Shown: piece after piece, positions 17,543-26,751 of the stretch
How the letters are laid out: each line of letters opens with the position of its first letter
How positions within the stretch are numbered: position 1 is the stretch's first letter
Source: an uncultured Opitutaceae bacterium
GTDB lineage: Bacteria; Verrucomicrobiota; Verrucomicrobiia; Opitutales; Opitutaceae
NCBI GenBank assembly: GCA_937958045.1
Contig: CALFXL010000005.1
Location: forward strand, 62,001-126,000
Direction: 5' to 3'
DNA length: 64,000 nucleotides
The notes under the pieces: generated by a model
What the model was told of the DNA's origin: nothing
The model's input: the letters and a program-made list of their open reading frames with translations, nothing else
Database searches by the model: none
Program-made: the position numbers and the translations under genes

Positions 17543-19237
17543 ATGTCGCAGTCTTTCGCACGCTTCGTGTTTGCGCTGACCGCAGTCTTCTTCGCTGCGT
17601 TTTTTATCTGGCCGATTTTTCAAATCCTGAAAGGCGGTTTCGTCGACGCCGACAACCGGCTCACCTTTGAATATTTCGGTCTGCTCCTGAGCGACCCGAT
17701 TCATCTCGGAGCATTGGGAAACTCATTTTTGCTCGCGTGCGCGACAACCACGCTGTGCCTGCTCATCGCGCTTCCGCTGGCGTTTGTGTCGGACCGGTTT
17801 CTGTTTCCCGGCAAAGCACTGCTTTCCTCCGTTGTATTGGTCCCGATGATACTGCCGCCCTTCGTGGGCGCGATCGGCATCAAACAAATCTTCGGCCAAT
17901 ACGGCGCGCTTAACGCTCTCCTCATCCAGCTCGGCCTGCGACCTGAGGGTTGGACCTACGATTGGTTCGCAACGAATCAATTTTGGGGCATCGCCGTCGT
18001 ACAAGCGCTTTCGCTCTACCCCATTCTTTATCTCAACGCCGTCGCGGCGCTCGCGAACATCGACCCCGCGATGGAAGAAGCCGCGCAAAATCTCGGCTGC
18101 ACCGGCTTCCGCCGTTTCTTCAAAGTGACGCTGCCGTTGATGAAACCCGGCCTCTTCGCCGGCGGCACCATCATTTTCATCTGGGCGTTCACCGAACTCG
18201 GTGTGCCGCTTATCTTCGACTACGATCGCGTCACCTCGATGCAGATTTATTCCGGGTTGAAAGAGATCGGCGGCAATCCTCGCCCCTACGCGCTCGTGTC
18301 GATCATGCTCGTGAGCACCGTCGCTATCTACGCCATCGGCAAAGGACTTTTCGGACGCCAAAACTACGCGATGATGGCCAAGGCGACGAGCAGCGGCGGC
18401 GCTCGAAAACTCCCGGCCGCGCGCGCCTGGCTTTGCACCGCACTTTTCGGCGGCGTGACTTTTCTGGCGGTGCTGCCGCACATCGGCGTCGTCCTCGTCG
18501 CGTTCTCGAACGACTGGTACGCGAGCATCCTGCCCGAAAGTTACACGCTCGAAAATTTCCGCATCGCGCTCGGTCACGACCTCACCGTTCCTGCGATCGC
18601 GAACAGCCTGAAGTTCGCTAGCTTGTCCACGGTTGTGGATATCATCCTCGGCATCGCCATCGCGTACGTTGTGGTGCGCAGCAAAATCCCCGGACGCCAG
18701 ATCTTGGATTTCCTCGCGATGCTGCCGCTCGCAGTTCCGGGCCTCGTGCTCGCATTTGGTTACCTCGCGATGAGCCAGGAAGGAAAATTTTTCGAAGCAC
18801 TCAACCCCGCCAAAGATCCCACCATTCTCCTCATCATCGCCTACTCGGTGCGTCGTCTGCCGTATGTCGTGCGCTCAGCTGCGGCCGGGTTCCAACAAAC
18901 CAGCGAGACGCTCGAAGAAGCCGCGCAAAATCTCGGCTGCCCGCCGCTCAAAGCGACGTTCAAAGTCACGCTGCCGCTCATCGCTGCCAACTTGATCGCC
19001 GGCGGTCTGCTCGCGTTTGCGTTCGCGATGCTCGAAGTCAGCGACTCGCTCATCCTCGCGCAGAAACAGGTTTATTATCCGATCACCAAAGCCATCATGG
19101 AGCTCTTCCAGCTACTCGGTGACGGCAAATTCATCGCCAGCGCGCTCGGCGTATGGGCCATGGCTTTTCTCGGTGTCACCATCGTCGGACTGACGGTTCT
19201 GCTCGGGAAAAAACTCGGCGCAATTTTCCGCGTGTAA
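17543..19237 (+). CDS. fused two-domain ABC permease (iron/thiamine FbpB type)
   Basis: The 564-residue membrane protein has about twelve transmembrane segments in two homologous halves. Each half carries the cytoplasmic EAA loop that docks to the ATPase: EEAAQNLGC at about 178-186 and again at 458-466, each followed by FKVTLPL. This arrangement is typical of FbpB/AfuB ferric-iron and ThiP permeases. The two EAA loops are encoded by an identical 27-bp stretch. No ATPase or periplasmic binding protein gene is adjacent, so the other components lie elsewhere. A CRP-like site sits 48 bp upstream. Iron is the most likely solute but phosphonates, thiamine or sugars are possible. Confidence 0.87.
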   Translation: MSQSFARFVFALTAVFFAAFFIWPIFQILKGGFVDADNRLTFEYFGLLLSDPIHLGALGNSFLLACATTTLCLLIALPLAFVSDRFLFPGKALLSSVVLVPMILPPFVGAIGIKQIFGQYGALNALLIQLGLRPEGWTYDWFATNQFWGIAVVQALSLYPILYLNAVAALANIDPAMEEAAQNLGCTGFRRFFKVTLPLMKPGLFAGGTIIFIWAFTELGVPLIFDYDRVTSMQIYSGLKEIGGNPRPYALVSIMLVSTVAIYAIGKGLFGRQNYAMMAKATSSGGARKLPAARAWLCTALFGGVTFLAVLPHIGVVLVAFSNDWYASILPESYTLENFRIALGHDLTVPAIANSLKFASLSTVVDIILGIAIAYVVVRSKIPGRQILDFLAMLPLAVPGLVLAFGYLAMSQEGKFFEALNPAKDPTILLIIAYSVRRLPYVVRSAAAGFQQTSETLEEAAQNLGCPPLKATFKVTLPLIAANLIAGGLLAFAFAMLEVSDSLILAQKQVYYPITKAIMELFQLLGDGKFIASALGVWAMAFLGVTIVGLTVLLGKKLGAIFRV

Positions 19238-19323
19238 ACCAACCTGTGAGAAAGGCTTAATTTCTATCGCCAACCGAGCTTCCGTCTTTTTCTTCGGGTA
19301 ATCCGCTTCCACGTCCCTCTCCC

Positions 19324-20175
19324 GTGCTCCATCTTCTCGTCGTTTCTCTTGTCTGGGCTTTTTCCTTCGGACTGACCAAAGACAAACTTCACGGACTCGA
19401 CAGTGCTTTCATCTCTGCCGCGCGTCTCGGATTGGCGTTGCTGGTATTTCTCCCATTTCTGCGACTGCGCGGTCTGTCGCGACATGACGCGGCGATCTTG
19501 ATCGTTTTGGGCGCCGTTCAATTCGGTCTCATGTATCTCGCGCTCAACGAGAGCTACCGTCACCTCGCCGCGCACCAGGTCGTGCTTTTCACACTGACAA
19601 CCCCCGTGCTGGTCACGGTCCTTGCTGATCTTCTCGAACGCACGCTACGCCCTCGCGCGCTTGTGGCGGCCTTGTTAGCCGTCATCGGCTCGATGGCTGT
19701 GGTCATCGAGAGCACCACGTTCGCGAGCACGCTTTCCGGTCTTCTGCTCGTGCAGGGGTCCAACCTCGCCTTCGCGTTTGGACAGGTTTTCTACCGCCGT
19801 TTTCGCCAGCAGCGTCCTGCGCTTCGCGATCGCGAGATCTTCGGCCTGCTTTATCTCGGCGCCGTCGCCGTGACCGTACCCATTATGTGGATACGCGACG
19901 GCGCCATCCCTGAATCCTTGTCGACGACGCAACTCAGCACGTTGGTCTATCTCGGTGTACTCGCGTCGGGTTTGTGTTTCTTTTGGTGGAATCTCGGCGC
20001 GACTCGCGTCAACGCCGGCACGCTCGCCGTCTTCAACAACGCCAAGGTCCCGCTCGGCGTCGCCTGCTCGCTCATTTTCTTCAATGAATCTGGCGACCTT
20101 CCGCAGCTCGCGCTCGGCGGTGCGCTGCTCGTGGCCGCTGTCGCGCTCGCCGAGACCAAGCCGAAGCCCGTCTGA
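19324..20175 (+). CDS. EamA/DMT-family transporter
   Basis: The 283-residue protein has ten predicted hydrophobic helices in two EamA repeats, as in the drug/metabolite transporter superfamily; the second repeat ends in the typical AGTLAVFNNAKVPLGVACSLIFFNE and GGALLVAAVAL segments. Such proteins export amino acids or other small metabolites across the inner membrane; the substrate cannot be told. The start is GTG at 19324. Its stop is one base from the stop of a convergent dehydrogenase gene, leaving no room for a terminator between them. Confidence 0.9.
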   Translation: MLHLLVVSLVWAFSFGLTKDKLHGLDSAFISAARLGLALLVFLPFLRLRGLSRHDAAILIVLGAVQFGLMYLALNESYRHLAAHQVVLFTLTTPVLVTVLADLLERTLRPRALVAALLAVIGSMAVVIESTTFASTLSGLLLVQGSNLAFAFGQVFYRRFRQQRPALRDREIFGLLYLGAVAVTVPIMWIRDGAIPESLSTTQLSTLVYLGVLASGLCFFWWNLGATRVNAGTLAVFNNAKVPLGVACSLIFFNESGDLPQLALGGALLVAAVALAETKPKPV

Positions 20176-20176
20176 C

Positions 20177-21172
20177 TCAATCGAGCTTCAGCACGATTTT
20201 TCCGAACTGCCCGCCGCGTTCCATGAGCGCGAACGCTTCCTCCACGTGCTCCATCGGCAAAAGCGTGCTGACGACCGGATGCAGTTTGCGCGACCGCACA
20301 AACTCCAGCATCGCTTCCCAATCCGCGGGACTGCCCATCGTCGTACCGAGTAGCGAAATCTGACGCCAAAACACTTTGCGCAGCGCAAAGCCGGAAGGAT
20401 TCCCCCGCGTCGCTCCGAAGAACACGAGACGCCCCGCCGAAGCGGCAACATCGATCAACGCCTCAAATCCGTCGCCGCCTGCGGAGTCCACGATCACATC
20501 GAAACCATCCGTCTGTTTCTTCGCTTCAGCCACCCAATTTTTGTCGCGGTAATCGAAGCCGCCCCGCGCGCCGAGCTCGACTGCGCGGCGAATTTTTTCT
20601 TCGGAGCTCGACGTCACCCATACGTCCGCACCCGCACCCAGCGCGAACTGCAACGCAAACGAAGCCACACCGCCGCCGACGCCCGTGATCAATACGCGCT
20701 CGCCTGCCTTCACCTTCGCTCGCGTAAACACCGCGCGATACGCCGTGAGACCCGCTAGCGGCAGCGCGGCCGCCTCCTTCCAACTCAAGTGCTCCGGCTT
20801 CTCCGCGATTTGCTTCACCGGCACAGCAATCGACTCCGCCATCGTGCCATCGCGCGGCAAGCCGAGAATGGAAAAATCGGGTCTTTGCGCGCCCGGAGAG
20901 GGTCCCCAATCGAAGCATGGGTTGATGATCACTTCGCGTCCGATCCATGCGGCATCGACGCCCTCTCCCACCGCGGTCACCACGCCAGCGCCATCCGAGC
21001 CGGGGATGCACGGATATTGGATGCCGGCGTATTGCCCGGACTTGATCCACACATCGCGGTGATTAAGCGCTGCCGCTTTCAAAGAGATCAGCACTTCACC
21101 CGCAGCCGGACGCGGCTCCGGTACTGGCGACACGGCGATTCGATCAGCAGCAGAGAGAACAACAGCCTTCAT
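20177..21172 (-). CDS. medium-chain dehydrogenase/reductase, zinc-type alcohol dehydrogenase-like
   Basis: The 331-residue protein is a medium-chain dehydrogenase: an N-terminal GroES-like domain (LKAAALNHRDVWIKSGQY; PCIPGSDGAGVV) and a Rossmann NADP-binding domain with ITGVGGGVASFALQFA. It has only one Cys in the region where zinc alcohol dehydrogenases place their four structural Cys, and the catalytic Cys of the NHRD segment is absent, so it resembles quinone oxidoreductase-type, zinc-free enzymes. The ATG at 21172 begins MKAVVLSAAD; longer upstream sequence is not conserved. Substrate is unknown. It lies downstream of the YugP-like protease gene but behind that gene's terminator. Confidence 0.88.
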   Translation of the reverse strand: MKAVVLSAADRIAVSPVPEPRPAAGEVLISLKAAALNHRDVWIKSGQYAGIQYPCIPGSDGAGVVTAVGEGVDAAWIGREVIINPCFDWGPSPGAQRPDFSILGLPRDGTMAESIAVPVKQIAEKPEHLSWKEAAALPLAGLTAYRAVFTRAKVKAGERVLITGVGGGVASFALQFALGAGADVWVTSSSEEKIRRAVELGARGGFDYRDKNWVAEAKKQTDGFDVIVDSAGGDGFEALIDVAASAGRLVFFGATRGNPSGFALRKVFWRQISLLGTTMGSPADWEAMLEFVRSRKLHPVVSTLLPMEHVEEAFALMERGGQFGKIVLKLD

Positions 21173-21220
21173 GATCCTCACGATGCGCGCGAGCGCCGTC
21201 ATCGCAATCCATGTTGAACG

Positions 21221-21255
21221 CAAAAAAGCCGCCCGAGAAAAACCCGGCCGGCTTG
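21221..21255 (-). terminator. intrinsic terminator of the YugP-like protease gene
   Basis: AAGCCGCCCG pairs imperfectly with CCGGCCGGCTT around GAAAAACC, and the A-run at 21222-21227 gives a T-tract on the minus strand. It lies about 27 bp after the protease stop codon. Confidence 0.75.
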
Positions 21256-21281
21256 TAGTGAAAAATGAATACGCGACTCGA

Positions 21282-21992
21282 TCAGTCGTTGCGACGCAAC
21301 GACAGCAGATAGAGCAGATGCAGTAGCGAGGTAAGGAACGCCGCCACATAGGTCATCGCGGCCGCATTCAACGTCTCGCGCACGCCCGGCGCTTCATCGC
21401 GATCGATGATCCCGAGACCGGCCAGCTCGACATTCGCGCGACGACTCGCATCGAACTCGACCGGCAGTGTCACAAGATGGAACAGCGTGAGCACTGCATA
21501 GCAGAGGATACCGATATCGAGCATGAATCCACCGATACCGCCGAACAAGAAACCGCCGATCATGACGAACGGCAAAAGCTGCGACGAAATCTGGGTGATC
21601 GGCACGAGCGCCATGCGCGTTTTCAACATCGAGTAGCCGACCTTGTGCTGGATCGCGTGGCCAGCTTCGTGCGCGGCCACGCCCAAGGCCGCGAGACTCG
21701 TGCCGCGGTAATTTTCCGAGGAAAGCACGAGGCGTTTGCGGGTCGGGTCGTAGTGATCCGTGAGATGACCGCCGGTCTCTTCGATCGAGACGTCATTGAT
21801 GCCGGCGCGCGCCATCACCGCAGCAGCGGCTTCGCGACCAGTGATGCGTCCACGCGAGGGAATCCTCACGTTCTTCTGGTAAACGCTCGAGACGCGCATT
21901 TGCGCGTACGCCGCAAACACAAACGAGATGAGAAGAAGGACCAAGATGAGCCAGGTCGGCAGGAATCCTTGGGGAATAGCGTCTAGTGTCAT
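21282..21992 (-). CDS. YugP-like membrane zinc metalloprotease
   Basis: The 236-residue protein has an N-terminal transmembrane helix (about 11-30), a soluble zinc protease segment with AAHEAGHAIQH (HEAGH at 108-112), and two or three further hydrophobic segments. This matches the YugP family (neutral zinc metallopeptidase 2). The function of the family is not established; membrane protein quality control is a common guess. I chose the ATG at 21992, just before the first transmembrane helix; an upstream ATG at 22037 would add 15 residues. It lies downstream of the oligopeptidase A gene on the same strand, with an inverted repeat between. Confidence 0.88.
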   Translation of the reverse strand: MTLDAIPQGFLPTWLILVLLLISFVFAAYAQMRVSSVYQKNVRIPSRGRITGREAAAAVMARAGINDVSIEETGGHLTDHYDPTRKRLVLSSENYRGTSLAALGVAAHEAGHAIQHKVGYSMLKTRMALVPITQISSQLLPFVMIGGFLFGGIGGFMLDIGILCYAVLTLFHLVTLPVEFDASRRANVELAGLGIIDRDEAPGVRETLNAAAMTYVAAFLTSLLHLLYLLSLRRND

Positions 21993-22033
21993 AGTTGGCT
22001 GAAAAGTAATGCTGTCTTCAATTATTCGAAACG

Positions 22034-22064
22034 CCAAATTCGCAAGCGACCGTTGCGTATTTGG
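22034..22064. repeat. 12-bp inverted repeat between prlC and the YugP-like gene
   Basis: CCAAATTCGCAA (22034-22045) pairs with TTGCGTATTTGG (22053-22064) with one mismatch around GCGACCG. It is 26 bp after the prlC stop and 42 bp before the next start. It could be a terminator lacking a T-tract, an operator or an RNA stability element. Confidence 0.45.
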
Positions 22065-22089
22065 AAAGTTTCCCGCGTTTTAGAACGAT

Positions 22090-24162
22090 TCACTTCGCGA
22101 TCAAGCCGCTGCGGCGCAGGAGCGCTGTCGGATCAGGATCGCGCCCCATGAACGCGCGGAAAAGCGCGGCGGGGTCCTCCGAGTTCCCACGGCTGAGGAT
22201 GCACTCCACGAAAGCCGCGCCGACTTTGCGGTTGAAGACGCCTTCTTTCTGAAACCGCGTGAACGCATCGGCATCGAGCACTTCCGCCCATTTGTAGGAG
22301 TAGTAGCCCGCTGCATAACCGACAGGATCGGCAAACAGGTGCGTGAATCGTTTCACGATCGTCGGCGATGGCGGCTCGGTCGGAATCAACAGATCCGCGA
22401 TGCCTTCGCGCGCGGCTTCCTCCACCCCGCGCTCGCCACTCACGACAGCCTCCGGATGCACGTGGAGGAGCAGGTCCATTTTCGCGAATGCCGTTTGGCG
22501 GGCCACCGCGCACGCCGAGCGGAAGTTCCGCGCCGCGAGCATTTTTTGGTACATCTCTTCCGGTATCCGTTCTCCGGATACATGGTGACGCGCAAACAGA
22601 TCGAGACTCTCGCGTTCCCAGCACCAGTTCTCCATGATCTGCGACGGCAGCTCGACGAAATCCCAGGCGACGTTCACGCCGTTGAGCGACTTGATCTCCA
22701 CTTCGCCGAGCAGGTGATGCAGCAGGTGGCCAAACTCGTGGAAAATCGTCTCAACCTCGCGATGGGTCAGCAGCGCCGGTTTTCCTTCGGCGGGCGGAGT
22801 CATGTTTCCACAGATCAATCCCAGATGCGGCGCGCGCGATCCGTCTTCGCGCGGTCCGCCCGTGATGAGATAGTTCATCCACGCACCACCTCGTTTCGAT
22901 TCACGCGGATGCCAGTCGGCATAGAAGGATCCGACGTGTCGCTCGGCGGCGTCGTTCATATCGTAGAATTTCACTTCGGGATGCCAGACGTCCACCGAGC
23001 CGGCGGGACGTTCGACGATGCGCAGTCCGAAAACCCGGCTGGCGAGTTCGAACAATCCTGCGATCACGCGATCCATCGGGAAATACGGACGCAGCTCCTC
23101 TTCATCAAAATCGTAACGAACTTTGCGCAGTTTCTCTGCCCAGTAAGCGATTTCCCACGGAGCCAGCCGTCCCGTCGAACAGCCGAGCGTACGCGCTTTG
23201 AACTCCTCAAGTTCGGTGCATTCGTGGGCAAACGCAGTCTTCGCGCGATTGCCCATGTCGTCTACAAACGCCAGCGCCGTGGCGGCGTTTTTCGCCATGC
23301 GGCGCTCGAGCGCCAGATCGGCGAAATTGGCTTTGCCCAACAACGCGGCCTTCTCGGCACGCAACGCGAGGATGCGCGGAATCAAGGACGTATTGTCATG
23401 CGGTTCCTGACCGCCGACAGACGTTGCCGCGGTCCACATCTGGCGACGCAATTCGGCATCCTCCAGATACGTCATGAACGGCTCCTGCGACGGCATGTGA
23501 AGCGTGAAACGCCACGCCGGCGTATCCGCAGAACCAATACCTTTCGCCGCCGCGCTACGACGTGCCGCGTCTTTCGCGTGCTGGGGTAAACCGGCGAGAC
23601 GCGCTTCGTCCCAGATGATCAATTCCCACGCGTTGGTGGCATCGAGCACGTTCTCGGAGTATTTCTGCGTGAGCTGAGCGAGCTCGCTTTGCAGCGCTTC
23701 GAGACGCGCCCGTTTTTCAGCCGGTAAATCGGCGCCGTGCTGACGAAAATCGGCGAGCGTTTCTTCCAGGAAACGACGGCGAACAGGCGTAAGCGAGGCG
23801 GCGTCGATTCGTTCGGTGCAAGCCTTCAAACGCTCCCACAGTGGCGCATTGAGCGGGATGCGGGCGAAAAACGCGGACACTTCCGGCAGTACTTCGTTAT
23901 GCGCATCGCGCAGAGCCGGAGAATCGGCGACCGATTGCAAGTGCGTCACTTTTCCCCAAGCGAGGTTTAACCCATCGGTCGCCTGCTCCAGCGCGAGGAA
24001 GGTATTTTCAAACGTGACTTCTTCGAGCGCGTGCGTGGCGATCGCATCGATCGCGGACTGCGCTTCGGCGAGTGCAGCGCGGATCGCCGGCACCACGTGC
24101 TCAGGCGTCAGTTGCGACCAGCGGATTTCGAAGGAGCGATCGAGAAACGGATTTTCCTGCAT
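22090..24162 (-). CDS. prlC: oligopeptidase A (M3 family)
   Basis: This 690-residue cytosolic zinc metallopeptidase degrades short peptides, including those released from signal peptides and by ATP-dependent proteases. The M3 motif IFHEFGHLLHHLLGE lies near residue 475, with the downstream glutamate region DFVELPSQIMENW matching oligopeptidase A and the C-terminal YYSYKWAEVLDADAF segment. The length equals E. coli OpdA/PrlC. The N-terminus MQENPFLDRSFEIRW fits the family. The gene lies between a TonB receptor gene and a YugP-like protease gene on the same strand. Confidence 0.95.
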   Translation of the reverse strand: MQENPFLDRSFEIRWSQLTPEHVVPAIRAALAEAQSAIDAIATHALEEVTFENTFLALEQATDGLNLAWGKVTHLQSVADSPALRDAHNEVLPEVSAFFARIPLNAPLWERLKACTERIDAASLTPVRRRFLEETLADFRQHGADLPAEKRARLEALQSELAQLTQKYSENVLDATNAWELIIWDEARLAGLPQHAKDAARRSAAAKGIGSADTPAWRFTLHMPSQEPFMTYLEDAELRRQMWTAATSVGGQEPHDNTSLIPRILALRAEKAALLGKANFADLALERRMAKNAATALAFVDDMGNRAKTAFAHECTELEEFKARTLGCSTGRLAPWEIAYWAEKLRKVRYDFDEEELRPYFPMDRVIAGLFELASRVFGLRIVERPAGSVDVWHPEVKFYDMNDAAERHVGSFYADWHPRESKRGGAWMNYLITGGPREDGSRAPHLGLICGNMTPPAEGKPALLTHREVETIFHEFGHLLHHLLGEVEIKSLNGVNVAWDFVELPSQIMENWCWERESLDLFARHHVSGERIPEEMYQKMLAARNFRSACAVARQTAFAKMDLLLHVHPEAVVSGERGVEEAAREGIADLLIPTEPPSPTIVKRFTHLFADPVGYAAGYYSYKWAEVLDADAFTRFQKEGVFNRKVGAAFVECILSRGNSEDPAALFRAFMGRDPDPTALLRRSGLIAK

Positions 24163-24213
24163 GCCGCATGCGACCGGCGCGGAGCCTGCATTGTCAAACG
24201 GCTTTCGCGCCGC

Positions 24214-26079
24214 TCACCACGCGTAGGCCACGCCGCCCGACACGTAACGCGGCGACGCGGGCACCGCGGGCACTTCCTGAAAATCGGAGTCCCAGAGATT
24301 CTCGACTTCGATAGCGAAACGCAGTTTCGCGAAACGCGGCGGCGTGAAATAAAGTCCGATCGAGCTCAGCGTCGCGTGATCGTCCGACGCGCGCAGAGCG
24401 TTTGTGGCTTGCCAGCGGAATTCGTTGTCCATGCGGGCCTCCCATCCGCCGCCGATGCGCACCACGGCCGCCGCGGTCAGGCGATGTTTGGGATAATTCA
24501 GCGCGTAGAAACTCGCGTCGACTGTCGCCGCCCCGTAGTCCGCGCTCTTCGTCAGGCCCGTGTATCCAAAAACCAAATCCACGGCCTTTGCGGAAAAACG
24601 CGCGACCGCTTCAACTCCTGCCGTGTCGATATCGACCGCGCTCGCCGCACGAGCATTCGGCACCGTCGAGGCGTAGACCCAATCGACGAGTTGTTCGTCG
24701 CGTCGGAAAAAAAACGCCGCATCCAAAACCCATGCACCGATTTCGCCGCGTCCGCCGAGCTCAAGATTGCGCGCGGTTTCTCGATCGAGATCGGGATTGC
24801 CGCGAAACAAGCCGGCCGTCGCGCGAGAGTTCAGCGCGAGGTAAGTCGGCACCTGCGTGCTTTCGGCGTAAGAAACATACAGCGCGTCCACGCCAAGCGC
24901 CGGTGCCAGGCGATCCCACGTGAGCTGCACGATCGGCGAAATGTTCGAGTCGGAGTGCTCCGTCGCGTGATCATAACTGGCACCTGCTTCGAGTGTCAGA
25001 CGACGACCCTTTTCGAGCTGCCACGTTTTCTCCGGCACGATCGCGAGCTTCGCATGTTGCCGCGTTTTGAAGCGGCCGAAGACGAGCGATGTGGAGGTGA
25101 GATCTTCATCAATAAACGTCGCCGCGAGGTTCACCGGAAAATCCGCCACGACAAAACGTCCCTGCGCGCTCGCGCCGTAAACCCACGATGTGTGATGCGC
25201 GGGGCCGGTCGCAAACGCCGGATTGTACGCGCCCGGATCAGTACGATTGAAGACGTAGTTGTTTTTGTTGCGACGATAGTAGCCGCCAACTTCCCAGAAC
25301 TCACCGCCGCCCAGCTCCGCGCGATGGTTGATGCCCGCAAGATTCGTCTGGAGATTTTCCGTTTCAAAAACGTTGGCGTACGGCGTGTAGAGATTGGGCC
25401 AACCGAAGAACTTCGATTGATAGCCGTAGAACAAATCTGTCTGCCGACCTTCGCCGGCGAGTTGGATGCGTGCGTTGTAGCGCGTGAACTCATGTTCGCC
25501 AAAACGCACGAGCCCATCCGAGCGCGAGTGCGCCACACTCACATCGGCAGCAAGCGACGCGCCGCCCAACGCGACACCGCTTCGCCAGCCTTGATAAAAT
25601 TCACCGCGTCGAGTCGCTGCTTCGCCGACGGAAGCCGTGAGTTGTCCGCCCGTCTGAATTTCCCGCCACCGATAAGCCACAGTGCCGGCGTTGCTATTCC
25701 AGCCCGCGCTTGCGTTGTTCGCGCCCGTCAAAATCTCCGGCGCCGTCAACATGTTGGGCGCGACAGGGATTTCGGCAAAATAATGCCCCGTCTGCGGATC
25801 GTAGAGCGACAAAGCGCCGACTTTGAAACCGGTGTTTTCAAAAATACCGCCGCGAATCGCGATGTCCGCCTGACCTTCGGCAAGGTTGCGCGCCTGCACA
25901 TCGACAAGCGGTTCGTAGCGCAACGCCGAGACCGGCATCGCGAATGTCGCCGCCGGCTCTTGCATCGCCACGCGTGGGGAGAGCACGGAAAATGTCGGCA
26001 ATTGCACCGCTTCGGAAGCGCCCAGCGCGGACGCCGCAGCGAAAGAACTCATCACCGAAACTCGAAAACACCGTTTCAT
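24214..26079 (-). CDS. TonB-dependent outer-membrane receptor, about 620 residues
   Basis: The 621-residue protein has a signal peptide (MKRCFRVSVMSSFAAASALGA), a plug domain with NLAEGQADIAIRGGIFENTGFKV, and a barrel of amphipathic strands ending in the terminal aromatic YVSGGVAYAW expected for BAM recognition. TonB-dependent receptors import chelated iron, cobalamin or carbohydrates. The size and plug resemble BtuB/siderophore-type receptors rather than the larger carbohydrate type at 33.4 kb, but no cobalamin riboswitch or Fur-like site is obvious. The start at 26079 is chosen for the signal peptide; the frame runs 11 codons upstream. A perfect TTAACATGTTAA palindrome lies about 70 bp upstream. 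Confidence 0.88.
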   Translation of the reverse strand: MKRCFRVSVMSSFAAASALGASEAVQLPTFSVLSPRVAMQEPAATFAMPVSALRYEPLVDVQARNLAEGQADIAIRGGIFENTGFKVGALSLYDPQTGHYFAEIPVAPNMLTAPEILTGANNASAGWNSNAGTVAYRWREIQTGGQLTASVGEAATRRGEFYQGWRSGVALGGASLAADVSVAHSRSDGLVRFGEHEFTRYNARIQLAGEGRQTDLFYGYQSKFFGWPNLYTPYANVFETENLQTNLAGINHRAELGGGEFWEVGGYYRRNKNNYVFNRTDPGAYNPAFATGPAHHTSWVYGASAQGRFVVADFPVNLAATFIDEDLTSTSLVFGRFKTRQHAKLAIVPEKTWQLEKGRRLTLEAGASYDHATEHSDSNISPIVQLTWDRLAPALGVDALYVSYAESTQVPTYLALNSRATAGLFRGNPDLDRETARNLELGGRGEIGAWVLDAAFFFRRDEQLVDWVYASTVPNARAASAVDIDTAGVEAVARFSAKAVDLVFGYTGLTKSADYGAATVDASFYALNYPKHRLTAAAVVRIGGGWEARMDNEFRWQATNALRASDDHATLSSIGLYFTPPRFAKLRFAIEVENLWDSDFQEVPAVPASPRYVSGGVAYAW

Positions 26080-26146
26080 GCGGGCCGTAGCGGTAACGGC
26101 GTCGAACGACAAAACAAGCCTTAGTTATCTTTTTCGAAATTTATTG

Positions 26147-26158
26147 TTAACATGTTAA
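26147..26158. promoter_or_regulatory. 12-bp AT-rich palindrome upstream of TonB receptor
   Basis: TTAACATGTTAA is a perfect 12-bp palindrome within an AT-rich island, 68 bp before the receptor start codon and just after the ferredoxin terminator. It could be an operator. Its ACATGT centre is also the centre of the cysH dyad at 44664-44683. Confidence 0.4.
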
Positions 26159-26190
26159 GTAAGCCGCTCGCATGGACCACCTTCCGGGCA

Positions 26191-26220
26191 CAAAAAAACC
26201 TCCCGAGGGTCCGGGAGGTT
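26191..26220 (-). terminator. intrinsic terminator of the ferredoxin gene
   Basis: AACCTCCCG (26197-26205) pairs perfectly with CGGGAGGTT (26212-26220) around AGGGTC. Seven A at 26192-26198 form the T-tract on the minus strand, 28 bp after the ferredoxin stop. Confidence 0.92.
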
Positions 26221-26248
26221 CAAAATTTCGAAAGCAGAGTGGAAGCGA

Positions 26249-26485
26249 TTATTCGTCGCCGTCGTTGCCGATCGCTTCGACGGGGCAGCCTTCGAGGGCT
26301 TCCATACAGAGCGAGATTTCTTCTTCCGTCGTGGGTTGCTTGTGGACGAACGAGTAGCCTCCTTCGTCATAGCGGGAGAAAAACGCCGGTGCCGTCTCGC
26401 GGCACAGGTCGCAGTCGATGCATTGCTGATCGACATAAAACTTTCCCGGAACGTTCTGTTCCCACTTGTCTGCTTTGTTTGCCAT
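26249..26485 (-). CDS. single-cluster [4Fe-4S] ferredoxin
   Basis: The 78-residue acidic protein carries CIDCDLC (Cys 22, 25, 28) and a final GCP (Cys 67), the CxxCxxC...CP pattern of a single [4Fe-4S] ferredoxin. It would shuttle one electron in the cytoplasm. The residue between, Cys 60, is available for a disulfide as in some one-cluster ferredoxins. The ATG at 26485 (MANKADKWEQN) is preferred over one 12 bp upstream. It is monocistronic with its own terminator; redox partner genes are not adjacent. Confidence 0.9.
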   Translation of the reverse strand: MANKADKWEQNVPGKFYVDQQCIDCDLCRETAPAFFSRYDEGGYSFVHKQPTTEEEISLCMEALEGCPVEAIGNDGDE

Positions 26486-26751
26486 GGTTCCCGGCAAAAA
26501 AAAGGAAATGAATATGCTGTCAAGCGGTCAGCCCCGTGCTGAGCACTGCGTTTCGCCTCTGGTAATAAAACGCACTCTCAAACGTTGGTGAGACAGCGCT
26601 CACGTATTCATTTTTCTACGACAACGATGAATCAGAACTTCTGTGATCACATCGCGACCGCGCGACCAACTCCTGCTTCGCGCGACATTTCCCGCGAAAA
26701 CCCGGGACGCGGCTTGTGTTCACAGAAGCGTCATCTAGCATTCCTTTCGTA

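Noticed and set aside
26080..26190. Cobalamin riboswitch before the TonB receptor
   Set aside because: The stretch is too short and lacks a B12-box-like sequence.
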